DNA of 23,729 bases from Phallusia fumigata. Its lineage: Eukaryota; Chordata; Ascidiacea; Phlebobranchia; Ascidiidae. Of the stretch, positions 1 through 8,800 are shown one piece after another; positions within the stretch are counted from its first letter, which is position 1, and the number at the start of each line of letters is the position of its first letter. The stretch lies in the NCBI GenBank assembly GCA_008931825.1, contig QXVZ01012983.1, forward strand, positions 1-23,729, given 5' to 3'. The translations under genes and the position numbers were made by a program. The notes below the pieces were generated by a model. That model did not search any database. It was not told the DNA's origin and worked only from the letters and a program-made list of their open reading frames with translations.

Positions 1-120
1 TTTCCTGGTACAAGATACAAAGCTGAAAAAAAACTTTTTGGTGTGCTTTTAACATTGCTAAGTTTTATTCAAACATTTAGTTAAAATTGGTAAGCTTTGC
101 AAGGGGTTTCTTTTTTTCAG

Positions 121-218
121 CACCTTTGTCATGTGTGTTTGATTTTTGTGATCCAGAGTATGATGCTTGTGTGTCACCACACTGGTTAATAATTGCAGTG
201 GTCAACACAAAATTTTAG
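121..218 (+). CDS. possible 3'-terminal exon of an upstream gene (speculative)
   Basis: A polypyrimidine tract ending in CAG at 118-120 is followed by a frame open for 32 codons to a TAG at 216-218. The peptide is cysteine-rich and patterned (SCVFDFCDPEYDAC, then VSPHWLII). An AATAAA lies at 345-350, about 127 nt after the stop, in the right place for a poly-A signal. No earlier exon is in the window and I do not recognise the family. A chance open frame of this length is quite possible. Confidence 0.25.
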
Positions 219-1775
219 GTCACTTTCATAATGTAAGGGTTTTACCCAAAAATTGTTGACTCAAATTATGTGGACATTTCTCAAATTTACCTGTTTAAAA
301 GTCGAAACCAGTGTTTTAGGAAAAATAGACTTCAAAATACCGCTAATAAAAACATAAATACCTAAATGATAGAAATGTAAGGGCAAACAAATTTAACTTG
401 ATACTTTGTACTACCTTGACAAAAAACTTGATGTCGATTTCAAAGATCTTTAGCCTTTGTTGTTTTATGTATATATTGTTGAAAAAATTTTACGTCTAAA
501 ATTTAAATTTTGTCTCGAGCTTGGCTATTTATTGCTTCCCAATCCCCACTGTGTATAATATTTAACGAATTGTTCTGTTGATCTCGAAATCTGTGTTGTA
601 ATTAGTAGGCAATGTGTCATTAAAGAATTAGGCCAAGCTCATCCGTACAATCTTTACTTCTGAAATTGACGCTAAACAAAATTGTACCGAATGAATTTTA
701 GCCCTATTTAGAAATTTTCATAAGTAATTGTAAAGTTTTATTTACAGATTTTCCTAAAAAATCCCATCAATTTTTTTTTGTATACTTATGCTTTTATGTG
801 CATGCCTTTAGGGTGAAGTATATTTTCTACTGTTTACTTTGGTTGCTGGAGAAAGGCCAAGCTGCAAGTGTTTTTGGTATGGTCAAGCATGCTTGGGGTA
901 TTGTAACTTCACACACGATATGACTTAATATTAGACAATTTTTTATTTTGCTGTTAAAAGCAACATGGACTTTTGAAAATGTGTGATCTTGCTTAAGTAT
1001 TTTGGTGCTGACTCAGCCTGGCCTATCTCTATTAATTAAGGAAATACTTTCTGCGCCATAATTTTTTCATGTAGGCAATTGGTGTGTTGTAATTTTGGAC
1101 TTGATGTACAAAGTGTTTTTTTGTAAACTGGCCCACAAACATGTTTTTTTTTTCATTTTGTGCACATCCGTTTCCAATCAAGATATGGGTTTTCAACACT
1201 ATTCGTCCTTCTAGACTTCTATAATTAAGTATGCACTTGACCCTAAATGTAAAATTACCCAGTCAATTTCACCCAAAGTGTTGTACAAAATATCCCACCA
1301 TTTTTCGCATACCCAAAGCTTACATGGTGAATCAAAACATGTGCAAAGATGCCACTAGGTATCTAAACAAGAATTTCTCGTATGGATATGAGTGTGATAC
1401 ATATGGTTGTTAAGGTTTAAAAATTTGGTTGCAAAACAATTTCTCACTTTTGCTAAAAGCAGATGTTTCATTTTGGCTGTCTATGTCTTGAGGTGTACCA
1501 GGTTAGTTAAAAAAACATGACTGGTTAAATAGAAGAAGGGAAAAGCTAATTGCTAGATATTTCTTGGCCAAACAGCCCAGACAACCCACATCAATTTTTT
1601 TCAGTAAGAGTATTTTTTTTAGTGTCAGAAAGTGAAAACACATTGGTGCATGAATGTGAGTATTTTTTTTTAAAAGGAGTGAAAAATAGCCACATATGCA
1701 CAATGTTTTGGATGCAGTTTTGAGAGCAAACTATTTGGTTTCAGCTATTAGTTTCTTTGGCAATAGTACTTAGAC
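219..1775. other. intergenic, no gene seen
   Basis: AT-rich sequence with many homopolymer T and A runs. The longest open frame (1231-1413, 60 codons) has no recognisable domain and no splice context. I see no RNA gene. Confidence 0.6.
1768..1775. repeat. target site duplication, left copy
   Basis: acttagac, identical to 2113-2120 on the far side of the MITE. The unmutated pair suggests a fairly young insertion. Confidence 0.85.
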
Positions 1776-2112
1776 CAGTGCTTTTCAACCGGGTGTATTG
1801 TACACCCCAGGGGGGACCAGAAATTTTAAAGGGTGTACAAGATACCGCAATACAATAAGCCTATGATCAGGTATCACAATAAATAAACAGGTTTATGACC
1901 AGACTGACTGGAGTGTACGTAGCTTGTAAGATACTATATTCTATTTGTGACATCATAACCAAATATTTCTCTTGATAATCCCCCCCGTGAGGTACTAACT
2001 AGTTCTTGTCATAACGGTTAATAGTTTTTTGCAGTAGAACAGGGTGGTGTGTACAAGTTCTTCATTAAACGTAAAAATGTATACTGTTCCAAAAAAAGGT
2101 TGACAAGCACTG
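1776..2112. mobile_element. hAT-type MITE with perfect 8-bp target site duplication
   Basis: The element starts CAGTGCTTTTCAACC and its other end, read on the opposite strand, is CAGTGCTTGTCAACC (14 of 15 identical), a typical hAT terminal inverted repeat. It is flanked on both sides by the same 8 bases, acttagac (1768-1775 and 2113-2120), the target duplication length expected of hAT transposases. At 337 bp it encodes no transposase, so it is non-autonomous. A perfect 7-bp stem (GGGTGTA, ttg loop) sits just inside the left end. Confidence 0.88.
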
Positions 2113-2120
2113 ACTTAGAC
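2113..2120. repeat. target site duplication, right copy
   Basis: acttagac, identical to 1768-1775. Confidence 0.85.
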
Positions 2121-2624
2121 AACTGATGTTGAGATACTATGAATAAACTAAGCAGTAGATGTTTATTGGAATGTGTATACACTAAAACTATTTCCACATG
2201 ATATGAAAACTAAAACATGCAAATGATATGAGATTTTTTTATAGTAGGCTTCGAGTTAGTAAAATTGTAGTATGTGGAAGTCTTGAAATGTTAAAAAGGG
2301 GTTCAGCAAATTTTCACGTCTTCACCCAATCATGATCCAAATCACCATAAGAGATCTGAACAAAAATTAAGTATGGTTATTGGTTTACTTACTTGTGCCA
2401 TAAATGCCACGTAGCTCAGTTTTTAAGAAAAAGAGGAAAACAGTCTACATATTTTGTGTGTTTAAGGCCAATAGGCAAAAGGAGGTTTTTTTTGAAAAAA
2501 ATTTAATGCCATTTTGCATGGCATTTTGATTAATTATCCACAACCACCAGCTTCTTGATAGTGATCTGCTGATTTACAGATAACTCAAATGAATAAAAAT
2601 GTCTGTGAATAAGCCTAGTAAACA
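2121..2624. other. 3' flank of the TIL gene
   Basis: This stretch should contain the 3' untranslated region of the minus-strand TIL gene. No coding frame is evident. A poly-A signal candidate is listed separately. Confidence 0.5.
2502..2507 (-). promoter_or_regulatory. candidate poly-A signal ATTAAA for the TIL gene
   Basis: Read on the minus strand this is ATTAAA, about 118 nt after the stop codon at 2625, followed by T-rich sequence. It is the common one-base variant of AATAAA. Such hexamers are frequent in AT-rich DNA. Confidence 0.3.
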
Positions 2625-2824
2625 TCAAAATATCCTATGCACAAAAATTTTACAGCAGTCGCGTTTATCCAACTCTTCTCCATCTAGGCTGAAAATGGCA
2701 TTACACCCTCCGCAGTAGTTATTGGTACAGGTTGCTTCGGGGTGACGAGGGCAAGATGCGGTAGAACAAGGTAATTGACTGCACGAGGCTACAGGTACTC
2801 CCCATGGACATTCATCTTCTTCTT
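2625..2824 (-). CDS. TIL gene exon 18: terminal NYCGGC module and stop
   Basis: Residues 933-998. After an acidic lead (EEEDE) it reads CPWGVPVASC, CSQLPC, STASC, then NNYCGGCNAIFSLDGEE and RDCCKIFVHRIF before a TGA at 2627-2625. It is clearly homologous to exon 15, with one extra cysteine. The acceptor is TTGGCAG after a T run. No membrane anchor follows, so the protein should be fully secreted. Confidence 0.83.
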
Positions 2825-5800
2825 CTGCCAAAAAAAAACATTTTTACAGGTTTTAAATTATTTGTGACTGCAAACCATTTCATTTCAGCTTCTTCAAGGT
2901 TACTATCACAACAGCATTGTATGAAAACAAGTTTCACTCAGTTTGCTAAAAACAAAACCACTTCTGCTAATTTTGTTTCTTTCCCAAGTACAGAGCAATC
3001 AGTTAAGACAGTTTCCTTTTCAACAGTCAATTTAACTTGTGATTAGAAATGCGAACGATGAATTTTTAGGCAACGTAATTTAGACTACTTCTGAAGCGGT
3101 TGGCTGCACAAAGCTTGTAGGTAAACTAGCTTACGCAAGCACACTTTCACAAAGATATAAAGTCCTGTTAACAACAAAACATTATGAAAAGTTACCATCA
3201 GATGGGCATTGGGAGCTCGAAACACAACGAGTTCCATTCCACAGAGTGGGGGGTCGACATGCACAGCCAGGGGGTGAGTAGATGCGACAGAAGAAGTCAA
3301 AACCTGAGTCACATTCCCAACTGCAAGGTTTGCTGTAGAAATGTTCCTGGTTTGAAGGGCAATGTTGAAAAAAGGACAAAGTTAACCTGAAAATATTTAG
3401 TTGTTAACACCACTAACAAAATCTTAGATTTAGATTCTGTTGAGTGCTCAGGAACAGCTAAAACTTTATCCAGAAGAATAACCAAGTGATGTACCTGTCA
3501 GTAACTCTTGAAGATGGTAAACTATTAACTTATTGGTAAACCTACACAAATATCCGAAATAAAAGTTGCTTGGCAAACATGGAAGCAATCCAAAACGACT
3601 TACCTGGTTTGCATTGTTTTTCTGGAATGCATTTTGCTGTATGGTCTCGAACATAACCAACTTTACATGCACACCGCCTTGTGCAGCGCCTCAATACACT
3701 GCAAGGTTTTTTTCTGTCCTTACAAGTTGCGTCACACGGAGCAGCGCAACTGTTCCATACTTCGTTCAGTGAAGGGTCACACCCTAAAGTATGCAACAAT
3801 TTTTGGTAATTCCAATATTACCTGATTCGCTTGGTGTACAATTAGTTTTACCATATTATGTGTTAATTAGTTTGTATTTTGTATTAAAAACATTAGTATT
3901 GCAGTATATGGAAGAAGTTAATTGATTACTATGTAGTGCATAAACATGTTAAAGCCCTTTGTTGTAGTTCCAGCAAAGCACAAAAACCAAACCATTTCTC
4001 AATTGCATTGCAATCTACATACAATGCTCAATAAATTGGATGGATAATCAGACATACTTGTACAGTGTTTTACAAAACACAAGAAACTAATTTACCATTG
4101 CATTCTTCATTAGAGATCTTTTCATCATCCTCATAGAAATCAGCATTACAGCCGCCACAATAATTGTTGACACAAACTGCTTCGGGAACATGTACACATG
4201 TTGCATTCAAACAAGGTGCCTTGGTACACTGCACCTGCGGTTGGTCTGGTGGGCAGGGGGCTAAAATTCAAAAACAAGCATCAATAACTTTCTCTCCCAA
4301 TGATTGTATTGGCTTGTATTAATTCCGCTTGGCAAAATATCTGTGTTAATCAAGCAAAGGTATACAGACAAGCAAAAATATGTTGTAATGCACAAACATG
4401 GCAAGAAACAGCTATGAAATTGCTTAAAAAATGTCGTAAAAACGTACACTTTAAAATTTAAGAAGGGGAGACAATTAGCATGGGTCTAAAATATGGGTGG
4501 GCAAACTACGGCCGTTGTGCCAAAAAATGACAAAACTTTTTGTGAAACATTGCAATAAACAGCTGATTTCAGAACAGTAGTGTAATAAAAACTGATCCTG
4601 GCTCAAGGTTAGTTGTAGTGTCATTGAAAATGAAGTTTAGGCAGTTTAGATTTGGCATCAAAACTATGAACCATTTACAATCATTTTAGTAGTTTAGTAT
4701 GTCCAAACAAACAACGTTTTCAATTTTTGCGCACAACATCCAACAATAACCATCACAACCAACAAACCAACCTGGCCCAGAGCATGAGTGTCGTGACACA
4801 CAAACATTGTCAGCATTTCGAATATGTCCATACGGGCATCTACATCTTGCACTACATGTAAACCATCTACTGCAAGGTTTCGCAGTATTATCGCAAGTTG
4901 CATCGCATTGTGTGGTGCAGGTGTGCCAACTTTCATTCAGTGTTGCATTGCAACCTAAAAACAACTTCTTTTCTAACCTGTGGTGGAATTTTTGCAGCAA
5001 AAATTACACTTCGATGTGCACTGTCTGCATGAGCCAAATCGACATGCTAAAGGCAATTTCAGCTTTTTTGTTATCCTGGGGCAAAACCAAAAAACGTAAA
5101 TTGTATTCACCATAGCACTCGCTTGGCAAAACACAAACGTTTTTGGAGTTTCGCCGGTAACCATCCGGACATGCACACCGACTTTTGCATATACCCCATA
5201 TAGAACACATTTTTGTGGGGTTGGAACATGTTGGGTCACATACTTGTGCACAATCCTGCCACGCCTCGTTTAATGCTGGGTCACAATCTAACCATGCAAT
5301 AAAAATAACGAAAACCTCATCAATATACAATGATAAAATGGTTAGAGAAATTACACGATTTCAGTGATTTTTTATACACATTCAAATATGTGGTCTTGGC
5401 CTAACAATGGAGCAATTACTTTAAGCCCCAAGCATTTGGGGGCCTTATGATGACTATACAAACTGTCCATACTATATGTTGTTTCTGAGCCACAAGAGAC
5501 TAAGAATGTAAGATATTGTAGAAGGCTTCCCTGTTAGACAATCCTTTTTACAATACAAAGATTTTAACTTAGTAATCTGAAATCATCTGTTCCTTGTTCA
5601 AACTTTCACTCAATTTTTTTGCACTGTTTTTTGTTGGTTTTTGTAACCTCAAAAAGTTTGTGTGCCTAGGTTAAAAATGACAACTATGGAGTACCATTGT
5701 CATACAGACATGCTTTCTCAGGGTTGTTCACCCTGGACTTTCATTTTGTAACTCCTATACGTACCAAGCAATACACAACATGTAACTTGTAAGCCATAGG

Positions 5801-8800
5801 ACTAAGTAATTCCATGTCCATCCAAACGTGGGCAAAATTTACGTAAAAAGGTCTAGGGTGCCCAAATTATCTAAAACACGTCTGTTGACAATGATTCTGT
5901 TACAGTAATCAAACTTGTGTAATTCAGTAAGTTTAGAATAGCATATGTTTATTCTGACCATGGGTTTTTGGGTAATGACTAACCTTTGCATTGGCTTGGA
6001 TCAATGCAAACATTCTCACTGTTTCGGACAAATCCTGTTGGACAGGCACATCTGGGCACGCATATCTCCTGAAGACTGCACAGTTTCTGCGGTTCGAGAC
6101 AAGTAGCATCGCAAGGAGCAGCACAAGTGTTGAACGTCTCGTTCAAGGACATATCACAATCTGCACAAGGTCAAATTTTATTTGTATGCAGGCTACCACT
6201 TGTACTTTCTACAAACCTGGAGGGCAATCAGTGGAATTCACACATTTATTACCATCCCAAAAAGTGTTAAATGGACAAAAACATCCAATCTTGCAATGAG
6301 GCAAACAGGGTGGAGGGGTGTCCTTGTATTCACATGGAATATCACAACCTCCACATGTGCTGTATTGTTGATTGGCTGGACAAGCTTGAAACAAACAAGT
6401 GTTTGTTCACTCTTAGTTGTGTGAGGACCACATTAACTGGAGATCTATATGCAGTTTTGATCCAAACTGTCAAACCCAGTATTTTTCCTCTTTTACTTAC
6501 TAGGGCAAACTTCAACACAGTTGGTTCCATCCCATAAAAGACCCACAGGGCAGGTGCACCCAGGATTGCATTCAGCAGGACAAGCTGTCGAGGCCGGGTC
6601 TTGTCCACATTGCCAAATACAGCGAGGACAAAGATCGTAAACCTGGTTGGATGGACAATCTGCAAAATGTAGGCATGTTTTGAATGTGATGTATGCAGTG
6701 CACAGGTTCGTTAACACACAAGCTTGTGCAACTTAAATAACTTTGCCCTAAGCAAATATGATTTTTCTATTGCAACTCAATATAACACTTCCCAAACATG
6801 AATAACCTGGTAGANAAGCTGTCGAGGCCGGGTCTTGTCCACATTGCCAAATACAGCGAGGACAAGGATCGTAAACCTGGTTGGATGGACAATCTACAAA
6901 ATGTAGGCATGTTTTGAATGTGATGTATGCAATGCATAGGTTCGTTAACACACAAGCTTGTGCAACTTAAATAACTTTGTCCCAAGCAAATATGATTTTT
7001 CTATCACAACTCAATTTAACACTTCCCAAACATGAATAACCTGGTAGACATTGTGCCACTGGAACACATTCAGAAAGGTGGTTTCGAACATGATTCACGC
7101 TACATGCACAACGTTTGTTGCAGCTCTTTAACAGACTACAAGGTTTTCTTCTGTCATCACAGGTTGCATCACATGGAGGAGCACATCTTCTGTATGCCTC
7201 ATTCAGCGATGAGTCACATGCTAAAATGCACAATATATATTTAAATTACACAGTTACAAGCTTGTTTTTATCAAGGAAACTTATGCTTTTTACGAACTTG
7301 GAGGGCAATCTGTGGCATTTACACAACTATTGCCATCCCAAAATGTGTTGAACGGACAAAAGCATCCGATGTGGCATCTCAGTGGACAAGGTTGAGGAGT
7401 GTCCTTGTTTTCACATGAAACATCACAGCCACCACAAAGGCTGTACTCTTGATTGGCTGGGCAAGCTAGAAATAGTAAAGTCGATTTTATCGTTTGAATT
7501 TTTTGTTTTGCATTTTTTGTTTTGCAAAAAATATGTACATTTGTTTTTAAGTAAGTGAAACATTTATTGAATGAAAAGGCTGCTATAGATAAGGCCAAAC
7601 TGAGTCCACATCCATATGGTCCAGCTTGGCCAAGTAGTGGCATTTACAGTTCTTGGTAGGGCATTAAAAGTGATCCTCTGTGTTTGACTTGTACACGGCA
7701 TGAAAAACATTTGGTTACAGACAAGACTCAATACAAGTAATTGGAGGGTTGAAGCATGCAAATATGTCTCCAATTGTTAGTCAAAAACAAAACATACTGT
7801 AATTTTTGAAAAATGCAACTTTTAATCTAATCTATAGTTACATGCAAATGTGCCCAGCATGAGTGCTTGATGCACAACTAAACAGAGTACTGCTTTGCTA
7901 TTTAGTGTAATATGCCCAATCATATTTTTTACAACAGATGATGCCTTTTCTTACTAGGGCAAACTTCAACACAGCTTGTTCCATCCCAAGTAAGACCCTC
8001 GCGGCAAGTACACCCAGGATTGCATTCAGCAGGACAAAAAGTTAACGCCGGGTCTTGTCCACATTGCCAAATACAACGTGGGCAAAGATCGTAAACCTGA
8101 TTGGATGGACATGCTGGAAAAGAAGAGTGTGTCATATACATGTTTAATGCCTGTTCATTAACATACGAGCTAGTGGAACTGAAGTGGAACTGAAATGGTA
8201 CTGCTCTGCAGTAACCACTACAAACTCTTAGTGCTTTTGCTGGGAAAGTGTTATGGAAACCCTTAACGTATAAATACTTCTCAGTTTTCACATCAAAATG
8301 AGTTTTGTTAGAACCTTGCATTGGTAAGGAGGACTGAAATGTACACCTATTCCCAAATACTATTAACAAGAGGTTAAAGCAACTTACGATCAGGACATTC
8401 AGTTGCATTGACGCACTGGTCACCGAGCAAAAAGGTATTGAAAGGACAAAAACATCCAATCTTGCATTCCAATGTACAGATTGGTGGGTTATCCTTTAAC
8501 TCACAAGGAGTATTACATGTTCCACAAGTGCTGAATTGCTGGTTGCCTGGACAAACTAAAAACGAAATTTTGAGAAAAAAATGAAACAACGGTTTGCAAT
8601 TTTTTGTTTGTTTCATTTTTACCCTTTAAAGAATGAAACAAATTTTTGGTTACTTACTAGGACATGAATCCACACAAAAATTGCCATCCCATAATGTTCC
8701 ACTAGGACATGTACATCTGGGAACGCAGACCGCTGGACATGCTGTGCTTGCAACATCCTGGTCGCATTTCCAAATGCATGGAGCACAGGAGTCAAACACC

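Noticed and set aside
1231-1413. 60-codon open frame in the left intergenic region
   Set aside because: No domain, no splice context, and length expected by chance.
4490-4640. hAT-like end motif GTGGGCAAACTACGGCC
   Set aside because: No partner terminal repeat or target duplication was found nearby.
5422-5447. GC-rich hairpin in TIL intron 12
   Set aside because: Imperfect pairing and no matching transposon ends or RNA gene features.
6816-6893. An additional TIL module between exons 9 and 10
   Set aside because: It is the beginning of exon 10 repeated in a contig-end duplication and is cut off by the N at 6815.
7929-8459. 176-codon minus-strand open frame running through intron 6 into exon 7
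   Set aside because: The intron is open by chance in the exon 7 frame. It is 274 bp, not a multiple of three, so retaining it would not connect exon 6 to exon 7 in frame.
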